Part shown: positions 23,008 through 34,606 of the stretch, in pieces
Layout: each line of letters opens with the position of its first letter
Position numbering within the stretch: position 1 is the first letter of the stretch
NCBI GenBank assembly: GCA_037043015.1
Contig: CM073321.1
Span: forward strand, 22,193,001 to 22,257,000
Reading direction: 5' to 3'
DNA: 64,000 bases
From: Bryum argenteum
Taxonomy: Eukaryota; Streptophyta; Bryopsida; Bryales; Bryaceae
Translations under genes and position numbers: made by a program
Notes under the pieces: model-generated
What the model saw: the letters and a program-made list of their open reading frames with translations, nothing else
Told to the model about the DNA's origin: nothing
The model's database searches: none

Positions 23008-26000
23008 TACTAATTTTCTGTACTTTTTAATCCTTTTTTATTAACTTTTTTACTACTTTTTTACTAATTTGTTGTACTTTAAGTACTTTTTTACTACTTT
23101 TTATACTAATTTTTTCACAATTTTTTTCACAAATTTTTTACTAAGTTTTGACAACGATTTGACTAAGTTTATGTCCATTTTTTGTCCAAATGTTGACTAA
23201 ATATAAGTTTAGGTTTTTAATGGAAGTTTGTGACTAAATGTAGTACTCTAAAGTACTCTAAATTTTTTGTGTTAAACTCGTAATTTAGAGAGTACATTGT
23301 TCCCTATCTAGTGTAATAAAAGGTCTGTCATGTTTAGTTTTTATCCCCTACTGTATACATGCATGAAAAACCATTTTAGAGTAAAAATATTTCTATATGA
23401 GGCTATTCACTATCTAATTGATGTGTATTTTTTTGATCATAATGAGTAAAATAAATATATTGTATTTGTACCACAAATTGTCTTACACATATTAATTTCT
23501 TCTATTTCTAAAGTATGTACTATTTTCAGATGATAAGTATTTACAAGTTCAAATAATAGTTCGTTAATATAAATAGATATAACCATAAGTACATACGCTA
23601 AGTTTATCAAATCGAGAATATTCGTCTTGTACTCTAGTAACATTGGGGTAAAGTATGAAAAAATTTATGCGATTACATAGAAAGGCTAAAGTTACTAAAA
23701 GAAATTGATGTGATTTTTAAAAAAATTAAAAATCAAAATGACCACTCTCTATTATAATACCTCTTCTCTATGTCCAAAACACAAAAATAAGTAAATAATT
23801 CAATAAATAATAAAAAGTACGAATCTAAGTTTTTGAGAAACAAATGATTTTGGTATTAGTCGTTAAAAAACAATGTCTTTAATGAATACTTTTTGGATAA
23901 TATAAGTATTAATGAAGAGATTATTTAATACACATGTCCGAATCAAAGGGTTATTTTATAGACTTCAAAATTTTGTAAACTTATATAAATAAATAAATAT
24001 ACATAAAATAAATTGATCAATAGAAGATACAATTATCTTATGAATACAAAAGATTCTAAAAAATAATTGTTAATAAACAAATTATTGAGTAAACATAGAA
24101 ATAAGGGATTATTGATTAGACTATTTATCAAATATATCTATATAAATATTTTTATATATAATTTAGTGAACTGATACGCTAATAAATACAAGATCTTAAG
24201 TATATAGCATTTGAAAATAGTAGGTCAATAAATATATTATTTAGAAAATTCAATGAATATTCGAATTGACATTAAAAGAGTAATAAATATGGAATCCAAT
24301 AAATATAGTATTTTATAGATATTTTATTTAGATATATAACATTAATGAATACAATATTTCTTAATATATTATATGACAGAGGGTTATGAATAGATTACAT
24401 ATGCATTTGTAATGCACTTGATATTTGGGAATTAGCTGATATTGAATACAATTATTGTTGAATATTTTAGGTTATATATAGATTATTAAAAGTATGATAT
24501 TTGTTTATTTTTTATACTTTTATAAATAGTGTTTAACAACTAAAAGTTAATAACTGAATTATTAATACAAATATTATTTTAAAATTCAAATTTTGGAAAA
24601 AAGAGATATAAAAATATAATTAAGTAGAAGAGTGACAGTTTGCGGAAGTGCAAATTTGATATTTTTTGATGTTTGAAACTTTCAGAACATGCTCTTGCCT
24701 ACAGGATTTCAATGAAATTCTGAAATTATAACCTATAAGTCTTGGCTATCATGTAGAATTTTACAAGCTACATATATTAGATACATATCTTACTTAGATA
24801 GTATAATGCTTATAGTTACAAGCTAAAAATATGCATGTATTAGTTTTTATTGTTGCTTACATTGTACAACGATAATTTGTGTACATTTATTCTTATTACA
24901 TGTTCATTATTGTTCAATCTTTAGGATGTGTTTAAATTTATTGATAATGTAGTAGAATAAATTATTAGAGAAAAATTACGTCTAAAACATAAATACGTCA
25001 ATGAATTTCATCAGTCTCAAAGGTTGTTCAAAAATCAAAAGTAATAATAATTTCAATACTTATATTTGAGAAACTGAATAATGTGAATTACGTAAAATAT
25101 CTGCTCAAAAAAGAATTTGTAATTGGCCCAAAAAATATTGTTGTTCTTTGTTTTCTAATAGTCACAGTGCTCATATGTTTTAATAAACGCAAAATTAATG
25201 TATATTCAAAGTACATAATCAATACCAACACCAAACTTTCCTCTGTTAGCAATGTTTATAATTCCCTGTATAAATGTACATGACGATATATACAAACAAC
25301 ATCTACAAAAAAGACAGTTTATTTCAAACACAAAATCTGTTCCTTCAATAAACAAACATTCAGCTCTTCTGCAAGCTAAGTATACAATCATTTGGTTTGT
25401 TTGACATCGTCAAAATGCTTTGTACTAAGATTTAATACAAACCACTAAATACCGTTCGCGTTTGAAGAATTAAAGCTTATAATAGTTCTTTCAGTATACT
25501 CAATGCTTAAAGACATTGAAATGCATTTGGAAAGGATAGTTAATAGTTAATTTAAAAGTTACTAAAATTTGCAAAATAGAATTTCAACATTTAAGATCAA
25601 TGAATGTATTCATTGTATTTGATAAATGCATATTTGAAATGAAGAGATGTCCATATTTGCAATTGATTTTAAACATTTCAATAATAAATCCAATTGTACG
25701 GTTAAACATCTACAAATCTAATTAAAACACTCAAATTTAATCTTATTTTGGTACCTTTATGTTAAATAAAATTAAATTACATATATACCATTGAGCAGGT
25801 TTATATTGACATAAAGTTTAAATATAGGATTTTATGTACATCAAAAGTTCTCTATTAAATATTTTAGAGTGAATTGAACAGGGATTACAAATTTATTTAT
25901 CTATTTGAATAAGATTATCATCGTAAATTACTTTGAAGATTTCTTTTACAATTTAAAGTTAAAATATTTTATTTCATCACTACTTTTTATAGCTGAACCA

Positions 26001-26555
26001 ATTTGATACTCTAAATAATATACTATGATTATATTTACATTGTATAAACTAACAATTTGAATAATGTATTTTTATATTAAGATAGATAGTATATATTATA
26101 ATATGTATTAAATATCATATACTATATTAAAATATATATAATTGTCATATATATTACGTATATACAAATAAGCAAACACAATTTAATAAATTTTATGTTG
26201 ACACGTACTATTTTTAACGACATATTGTGCGTGATATAATTAAGTTAAAGTGTATAATAATCAACATGCAATTATGAATAGTTACCAAGTGCATACACAC
26301 AAAAAACTTATTATTAAACTTATAAATTAGATAATAGCTTAATACTTAATAAGACTACACCTTAAGGTAAATATTGCATTGAATTTATTGTGTAGAAACT
26401 TTTTTTCAAAAGAAAGGTTTGATGTTAACGTCACTCGGTTCACACAAATATGAAATTAGAAGTTGTATCTATTGTAATGCTTCCAAGTAATCTAACTAAT
26501 GTTTTCTTTTGTAAGTATGTGGTCGCTATCATAGTATTCTCACAAACTTATAATA
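23008..26555. other. AT-rich intergenic DNA, no gene seen
   Basis: Very AT-rich. The first 100 bases repeat TACTTTTTTACTAATTT-like phrases. Frames of 60-70 residues (for example 23437-23643 minus and 25083-25283 plus) lack motifs. I looked for plastid- or mitochondrion-like genes and found none recognisable. Confidence 0.5.
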
Positions 26556-26559
26556 GAAA

Positions 26560-26612
26560 CTCTAAACCCTAAACCCTAAATCCTAAACCCCAAACCCTAA
26601 ACCCTATAACCC
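26560..26612. repeat. Interstitial telomere-like repeats
   Basis: Runs of CCCTAAA with variants (TCCTAAA, CCCCAAA, CCCTATAA), about seven units, matching the reverse complement of the plant TTTAGGG telomere repeat. Confidence 0.85.
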
Positions 26613-26639
26613 CAATCCTGCCAATTTTCAAATTTTCAA

Positions 26640-26911
26640 TTTTCCCGCCCATTAGTAACTGTTGACACTTCACTTCGCGCCCATGTTCATCTCTCGAGAC
26701 TTCAGTTCCCGCCAATTCTCTATTATCCAAACGTCATTTCCCTCCTATTTTCTTATTTTGGAGTACCGCAAAAACGGCATTTCCCTACGGAATGACCTTC
26801 GAAATCGAGGACAGAATGATTCTTTTCTTCTCAATCGTTGAGGGTGCTGAACTCCGGCGACGTATTTGAGTACTTTGCGCTTTCTTTAGCTCGCGTTGCC
26901 TTCGCGTACGT
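26640..26911 (+). promoter_or_regulatory. Possible 5' region of the DUF7869-type gene, left of CACTA insertion
   Basis: GC rises here compared with the preceding AT desert. Because the CACTA element has a clean 3-bp duplication, this DNA was once joined to 30,521 onward and so lay upstream of the palindromes and gene at 31.2 kb. A promoter role is an inference; no firm TATA box was picked. Confidence 0.25.
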
Positions 26912-29900
26912 CACTATAAGAAACCTGCGTTTTTAATGATGTTGTAAATGATGTCTAAAAAGACATCGTAGACATTAATTCGGATGTCTTATAGACGATA
27001 AGACATCCTAGACAGCTCAAATGTCTAAGCAGACGTCTAAAAAGACACGAAAATGTCTTAAGATCGAAGATGTCTTAAGGTAATTTTGGAATGGTAAAAA
27101 GTGTGTCACGTAGGTGCCACGTAGATGACACATCAGCTTGAATTCAACGGGCAGTGCCACGTGGGGATGAAATTCATCATGATGTGGAATTTTACATGGT
27201 CCCACGAAAGATGACATGGCGGTGCCAGAATCCTACGTGGACCCTTTGAAAATCCCACGTGGCACGCGGGAAAATCCGACGTGGCACGCGGGAAAAGTTG
27301 ACGTGGACCCGGGAAAATGATGTGGCATGCCACGTCAGCATATTTTGGGGGTTTCATGCTCCTCTCATGATAGTATTAGACATCAGTTAAGACGACTTAA
27401 ATGTCTTGCAAGACTTCTTAGATGTTGTACAAGATGTCTTGCAAGACGTATGCAATGTCTTACAAAATCTCTTAGAAGACAATTTTTATGTCTTATAAGA
27501 TGTTTCCAGTGCGTAGAATGATGTTTACGTTGATGTCCTTATTAAGTTTGTGATGTTTGCTCGGATGTTTGTAGCGACATCTCCTAAGACATGATGTTTG
27601 CAACAGTGTTACTATTGATGTTTTTTGGGCATATGAAAGGACATCTAGGATGACATTTTTAGATGTTTATATAGTCATCAGATCTGTAATCCACAGACGT
27701 CTCACATAACATCAACTGTAAACACTGTCACATCAAAAAGTATGAGTCAAACATATATTGCTTAGGTCATTAAAACCTCAGATAACACAAACTAGAATAT
27801 TTACTAATACGCCTGTCAACAACTACGATATACTACGCACCCACAATTTGAACTCCGTAAGTCCCTTCACTTCCATCGCTTGCTGTCGATACCCGTATGG
27901 TCATTGCATGTCCCGCCGCTACACATATTCAATAAGCCAATATCAACTGCATTTAAAGAAGGGTTTGTAAAGGTAAAAAAATTCTGATTTAATTCCATTT
28001 AATTGCACTACCTAGGTTGAGATGGTTTACTTCCTAACCTCAAGATATCGACACAGTTAGACATTCTTGCAAACATCTGCTTAGACATTTCTTCAGACAT
28101 CCTTTTAGACATCATTAAAAACAACGTTATAGACATCTATACATACATCTGTTCCACTCACCTACAAGCACGCATGTCGCTTCGCGGCCTCAGATCGTGC
28201 TCGCTGCCCCGACCCCTTATGTCCCACCTTCCAAAATAGAATTCCATCAACACCATTTAGACATTTTTATAGACATGCTCTAAGACATCTTGCAGACATC
28301 ATCATAGACATCTTCTACAACAAATCATATTCTACAAGTCCTAGGGTTTCCTTCACAACAAATCAAATTCTACAAGTCCTAGGGTTTTTTGTACAAAATG
28401 CTTTTGAAATCCAGTACCTCTTAAGTAGCAAATCTTAGCAACATGAAGAAGAAAACCTACTCTTGAGAGCTATTGGATTTCTACAAATACTATTCTCTTA
28501 TTGTAGTTAACAATCATTCTGAAACTGAATGGAAACAATTTCGAAATCCTCTATACTTTAAACACAAACTCTATGGAAAAACTAAGGCAAAAATGAGCTT
28601 TGTAATTCCATTGAAGATCTCATGACTTAACTATGGCAGCGGCAACAAAGCCTAGCCACATGAAGAAGCAAACCTTAGCCTCTACACTCCAAACACTAAC
28701 TCTTTGAAAAAATGAAGGCAAAAATGAGCTTCGTGCGGCCTCTAATTCTACTTAAAGGTCTCATGACCTAACTATGGCGGCGGCAGCAAACTCTAGCCGC
28801 CTCTGTTCATCCATTGAAGTCAATGAAAATCATCCCTGTAGATAGTTCTGGATGCTATCATAGATGTCATCTTCGACATCTTCATAGACATCATGTTAGA
28901 CATTTTCATGAACGTCATCTTAGACATCCCTGCAAACAATATCATAGACATCTGATGACATCTTCAGGGTTTCAACCACAACATATTAACTATAAAAGGT
29001 TTTTTGTTTTCCCTCACAACAAATCAAATACCAGATGCTTTAAAGTTCTTTCCACAACAAAGCACATATTGTAAGTCTTAGAGTTTCTTCCACAACAAAT
29101 CAAATAATCTTTATTGATAGAAAAAGTGTGGAATTACAATCATGAGACTATTTATAGTCTTCCATGGTGATAGGCTCTCTTTTAAACTCTCAACTACCTT
29201 TTATTTCTACCCTAACTAACTTTCCAACTAACTTTCTTAATACTAATTCTATTCTAGAATTGTCTCCTAAACTGTATTAAATAGTTACTTTCATAATTCA
29301 TATCTCTTGTAAATTTGCTTTAATTTGTATAATATTGGTTGTTAATGATAGAGTAATGTATAGTCTTGCCATTAGACTATAATAATCTAATTTATAAGTA
29401 ATCAATAATATTTAATTCCTTCTTGAAGTAAGCCAAAAAACATTGTTTATTGTTTTTATTTTCTTTTTATATTTTCTTTATGTATTTGAGGATTACCCCA
29501 ATCAGAGACCCGCGCCAATGGAGGACAAGCAGTAAGAGAAAAAGTTGATATTATTCTTTAAAAGACTCTTAAGTACTGCCGCTTTTTAGTAAATGACGTC
29601 TAGGAGGATGTCGTGCAAAATATCTTCATAGACATCCAAGTAGATGTTCATGCGGACATTCATGCCTGACTGTAGTTATGGTAAGTTGGACATCGTGTTA
29701 GACATCCGACCAGATGTTGAATGACTTGTCAACTAGTCTGACGTGGAGTTTTTGTTGCCATGTAGATAAAGCGCTGTAAATAACTTTATTAATCTATGTC
29801 CACGTGTTTTTTGAGGATTAAATATCCACGAAATTACTTTTACTTTTTTTTTTTGGCACCATTGTTATCTTATAGATATTATATTTTATATATAATATTT

Positions 29901-30124
29901 TTTAATATTTAAATATTTTTTAATCATAAAAAATTACAGAATTATAATATTCTAATTTATTTGAATATAATAAAAATTTACAAAATATAATTTTTATTGA
30001 AATATAATTATATTTTTTAATATTTTTTTTTAAAAATAGACCAATGAAAAAATAGTGAGAATAGCCTGAAATTAGTATTTTCAGTATTGCCACGTCACAT
30101 AATGTTTTAGCAAGAAGAAGAAAG

Positions 30125-30157
<33 letters not shown>

Positions 30158-30517
30158 AACTAAAGGGTGATGTTTTTTTTCTACTTTTGAAAACCGCTGC
30201 CCATTCACCTACTCTTTTAACATTAGAAATGCTTTTTACCCTGTCTACCAGTAAATTTTGGTCGTTTTTACCTTGCTGGTCCAAAATCCCTTGCCAACGT
30301 GGCAGTTTGATGTCTATCAAGATGTCTTCAAAGACATCCATGTCTTCACCAACATCTTTTTGTTTGGTGATGTCTTCATGCCCCCCAATCCAAAATGTGC
30401 CCGTTAGACATATAGACATCCTCCCGTCTTCGAAGACATCTTTTAAGACAGTAAGACATCACAAAATACATTAGACATTACACAACACATCACAAAAAAC
30501 AGGGTTTTCTTATAGTG
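26912..30517 (+). mobile_element. Non-autonomous CACTA transposon 1
   Basis: Ends are CACTATAAGAAA and TTTCTTATAGTG in inverted orientation, flanked by the 3-bp target duplication CGT (26909-26911 and 30518-30520), as expected for CACTA elements. Terminal kilobases are packed with GATGTCT/AGACATC motifs in both orientations, typical of subterminal transposase-binding repeats. No transposase reading frame is present; the interior has small internal duplications (for example CAACAAATCAAATTCTACAAG near 28,320 and 28,360) and an A-run at 30,127. It must be mobilised in trans. Confidence 0.92.
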
Positions 30518-30873
30518 CGTGTTTCCCGATTGCATCTATGCATGATTTTCTGTCGTTCAATTTGCTTTGCAAAGCTTCGCTCTTTATTCTTCAAAGTTTT
30601 ATCCTTATCGTGAGTAGTTCTAGTTGAAAAATCCTATTCAATGGTTGTAATTTAATGACTTATAGTGAACCTTGGTGCATTTGAAGCCGTTGTTAATGAC
30701 ATAGTCTTTTGATTAGACAATTACGTGGGTACAGGACTACAGAAGTAGATCTTGATTCCTGCGTGTGACGATAGAATGGGAGAGCTCTGTTTGTCACGGA
30801 ATTTTGAATTCTACTTGAATCCCGTGAAACCCGCCGGAAATTTCGCGTCAACTGTTGTATCTTGTCATTACAG

Positions 30874-31096
30874 TTTAGCTCGAGTCGAGCTAAACTGTCT
30901 GACGGTTTAATTTTACGGTCTGTCATTTTTGCTATGCAGTTTAGCTCGAGTCGAGCTAAACTGTCTGACAGTTTAACTCGACAGTTTAGCTCTAGTCGAG
31001 CTAAACTGTATGATAGCTTAGCTGTGCAGTTTAGCTCGAGTCGAGCTAAACTGTAGAAGTTATTCTCGAAGGCAGTTTAGCTCGACTCGAGCTAAA
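30874..31096. repeat. Five palindromes upstream of DUF7869-type gene 1
   Basis: Copies of TTTAGCTCGA-N-TCGAGCTAAA at 30874, 30940, 30985 (one change), 31030 and 31076, each extended by CAG..CTG, plus a half site at 30,972. The nearest ends 87 bases before the gene's ATG. The sequence is the same as in the introns of copy B. Confidence 0.92.
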
Positions 31097-31183
31097 CTGC
31101 GTGCAATCCTTTCTCATACTGTCCTGGAATTTGACCATGTTTTTGTCCAAACAGGTTTTGACCTTCTAAAGATTTGTCGCAGG

Positions 31184-34065
31184 ATGGATTTCTCTTCAGA
31201 GGATGACACGTTTGTCGATGCACCTATGAATCCTGGTTTACTTGCTGCTCAAGTTGTTCCTCCACGACTCTGGACAGGAAGGACTGTTGCAATGCTTGAT
31301 TCCGATGGACTCAGATTCGCTGAGGGTTTACTTCGAAACCTACGATCTGGCGCTGTACCTGATTGTAATGGCCTGCTCGGTGATTCTCGAGTTGTGGTGC
31401 AAGTTTCAACTCTGTTTGTTGAGGTCGAGGATCCAGACGACTGGATATACTCCTTTAAGTTGTGGCCCATCCAACAAGTGCTCCTAGACGGAATTAGTCT
31501 TTTTGACCATAGTCAGCAAGATGTTTACAACAGATGGGTTCGGGAACGTAGTCGGCGGCAGGGGTCATCTCGAACTCGATCGTATGATAATTCTTCAAGG
31601 AATGAGTCTACTTCAGTCTCGCGCAAAGCATAGTTTCTGATGACAGCGGAGTCAATCAATGCGGTCGCATGTAATACCTGCTGTAGGCACAACTGTGTTC
31701 AACTATACTCAAGGGAGAAGATTCAGGTTCTCAGGTGTCGCATGTACGACAAGACAACTGTGCAGTTCAAGAATCACGTCAAACTCGATGTACATAGGCA
31801 GTTCCACAGAAATGCAGAAAGGCGAAATGTAGTCACTCTAGAGGGTATTGATGTTTGTCAAATTGCTGGATGAAAATCATGGGCGTGAGCAACGGTACGT
31901 TCTATCGCAACGCCCAGAATGCAGCTGATGGTCATGAGGCTCAGTTACACGGCAACACGGGCTTGCAAAAGCCTAGGAGGCATACGATTGTTGCGTCTGC
32001 AGTTTTAGGGGCAATACTTGATAGACATGCCGATCACATGCCTCACAAGTCCCGGAGCCTTCCATCAGGGGAGAAGGTCGTTGCCAAGGTACTTCCTTCA
32101 AGTTTTAAGTGGAAGGACCAAATTCCTCTTCTTGATCATCACCTTGAAGAGTGTGGACTCCCGCCGGTGTCTACTTCAAACCTTAGTAAGATTCGCCGCC
32201 TCAGCTATCCAGAATATTATGCCAAGAGATCGGGGGACAATTTCACGCGTTGTTCCAAGTGTGATGAGTTACAATTATTGATGAAACTCACTCTTCCCAG
32301 GACACAATCATCTCTTATATGGTCGAGGAAGTTGAATGTGCACTTAGATTCCGCATATGCGCACAGGGACTTATACTATCTCAACCGCTTCAGGTCAAAG
32401 GAGTCGCCTCAAGATGTTTTGACCATTATGCATGACAAGATGGACCACTCTAAGACAACATCACCTGCCTTGTCTCACAAGGTGAAGAACTTAGACGGAC
32501 TCATGAAGTTACCTCTTGCAGTTACGGGAATTCTTGCTCATGGTCATGTAGACCAGCGATACGCTCATTATGGACTAGATGTTTACTCACATGATGCCAA
32601 TTATACTGTTGGCTCGTTTGCAAAACTTCTTAGGGATCTGGAAGCTGCACCTAAATCCTCATCTAGACAGCTCTTTACAGAGCCCCCATCGCATCCACTG
32701 TATACTGCTCTTTTACGAGGTTCAGAGGTGTGTATGGATCCATTAGGCCCGATTCCTGACACCCTAGTTCCTGCAAAGCCTTTGCCTCCAATTTTGAATG
32801 TCCAAATGGATAATGCTGTGAGTGATAACAAAAATAGATTCGTCTTCAGTTTTTGGTCTCTTTTGGTAGCAAAACGAGTATTCCGAGAGATATATGTAAA
32901 TTTTATGCTCGTCGGTCACACGCATGATGACATAGATGCGTTATTTGGGCGTTGGAGCATGGCCTTGCGAAAGGAGGATTATCCTACCATTCCTCTTCTC
33001 ATGAAATCATTTATGAGGATTGAGAAACTTCCTGTTATTCCACACCTCGTTCAAGAGGTTCCGGACTTCAAGAAATTTATCGAAGAGTGGATGTTAGTCG
33101 GCGATGAAGCATTGGTGGGGCATACGAAAGCGCATCAATTTAAGTTTTACATGGACCCAAGTGGATGCCCCGTAATGAAGTACAAGATTTTCTGTCACGA
33201 CGAGGAATGGCTTCCTACAGGTGATCATGCTGGTATTAAATTGTGGAAGGAGGATTCTCAAGGCAGATCATTATAGCCACGTGGTGAACCCGATGCTATG
33301 CGTCCAAATGAGATGCGTCATTTGCCTGAGGTGGTGAAAGGGATTTCTGGCTTTGTCGATCATTGGGAACGATTATCACGTGAGTCAGTTGAATCGCGGA
33401 GATTGTACGAGCCTCTCTCATATTACTGGAGCGGCGTTAAAGATGCCCTTTGTATACCCATGGATGTACTTGCATCGTCGCAAAATGGGATTCCGTCAAG
33501 TTCGGAGGAACCATTACCGTTACAACATGGTTTTTGGCCGACAACTCGACTTGCACATGCTATGGAAGATGAGTTTACTTTAGAAGGGAATGTGCGCGAA
33601 GAGTACGATGACGATGATCATTTTGATGGCCAGAGACGTGATCGTCCTGCTCCTTCATTTCGAGTTGGGCGTGACCTTTATAAGGGTTATTTTGTTGCAC
33701 TACGTCCATGCGGCACCGATGGCCGGCCTTTCTGGCTCGGGCGAGCAATGTCTGATCCAAATTCCAACCCAGACTTACCCAATACAGTCGACATCCAGTT
33801 CTTCCGTCCAATGTCACGCTCCAAAGAAATCCTGAAGTATTACACAGATTGGGATACAAATAGAAAGCTTCGTTGGACTGTTGAGAAAGGTGTAGATGTA
33901 TCTTCGCAACCTACAGATGCTATTTTCACTGCTTGGAAATCAAAAATTACGCATTCTGACGAAGAAAGCAGTGAAGGTATAGATGCTATTATTACTATAC
34001 CCAAGAAGCAGGTTGAAATCATCAAGGCATCGTTGCGGGAGCTTGCTTCATCTTCGCTGGAGTAG
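31184..34065 (+). pseudogene. DUF7869-type transposase-like gene, copy 1 (broken)
   Basis: Starts MDFSSEDDTFVDAP after an acceptor-like TTTGTCGCAG. It runs in one frame through TAG 31631-31633 to 31873, shifts one frame near 31,868, then runs through TAG 33274-33276 to 34065. Parts in order: Cys-rich segment (CNTCCRHNC, GIDVC) before a helix-turn-helix-like stretch (NGTFYRNAQNA), CSKCDELQLLMK, MHDKMDHSKT, MDNAVSDNKNRF and VGHTHDDIDALFGRWSM. The last three acidic blocks look like the D-D-D/E positions of an RNase-H-like transposase core. I know this layout as the DUF7869-type family, widespread in eukaryotes and poorly characterised. Copy 2 at 54.9-57.8 kb covers the same length. Two stops and one frameshift make this copy inactive. 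Confidence 0.75.
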
Positions 34066-34123
34066 TCTTCTAGTATATAGTATTTATCATTGAAGTAGTT
34101 TTGTTATTACTTAAACTTGGTAT

Positions 34124-34125
<2 letters not shown>

Positions 34126-34169
<44 letters not shown>
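34126..34169. repeat. (AT)n microsatellite
   Basis: Uninterrupted AT alternation between the convergent genes. Confidence 0.95.
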
Positions 34170-34172
<3 letters not shown>

Positions 34173-34606
34173 CTTCAATATTTAGTGTATACAGTATTTG
34201 ATTTTTGTACTATTTACTATCCATATTGAATATATTTATTTTGTTTAAGAAGATTGATTAAGTTGACTCAATCATTATTATCAATTGAAAGAAGACTATC
34301 CTTTGGTGGTATGTTTATCTTTACATTTATCGTATCAAATTTACGTATGGTTGAAATGTTTATGAGATAAGCGTACTTTCTAAGATTCAAAGGGTCCCAT
34401 ATCATCTCCAAATATAATGGAAATTAGTAAATTCAAAGTACATATGCCTACGGTGAAACCCCTCTAAATGTTGATTTTCGCTTCATCCATTGTCTTGTTT
34501 TAATTTGGGAGATAAAAATGTTCCAAATATAACGAATATGGGGTTACTTACTTACAGCAAGATTCGAATGGCGCATTTGAAATAGGTGAATCTTCCATAT
34601 CTGGTA

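Noticed and set aside
23008..26555. Organellar insertion (plastid or mitochondrial DNA) or centromeric satellite
   Set aside because: No organelle gene or regular satellite period was recognised; only AT-rich unique-looking DNA.
30127..30157. Poly(A) as the tail of a LINE, SINE or processed pseudogene
   Set aside because: It lies inside the CACTA element between its subterminal repeats, with no retroposed coding sequence or flanking duplication next to it.
30081..30474. Frames of 95-112 residues at the right end of CACTA 1 (also 37,375-37,797 in CACTA 2)
   Set aside because: They cross subterminal repeats and an A-run; the counterpart in the other element is not conserved as protein.
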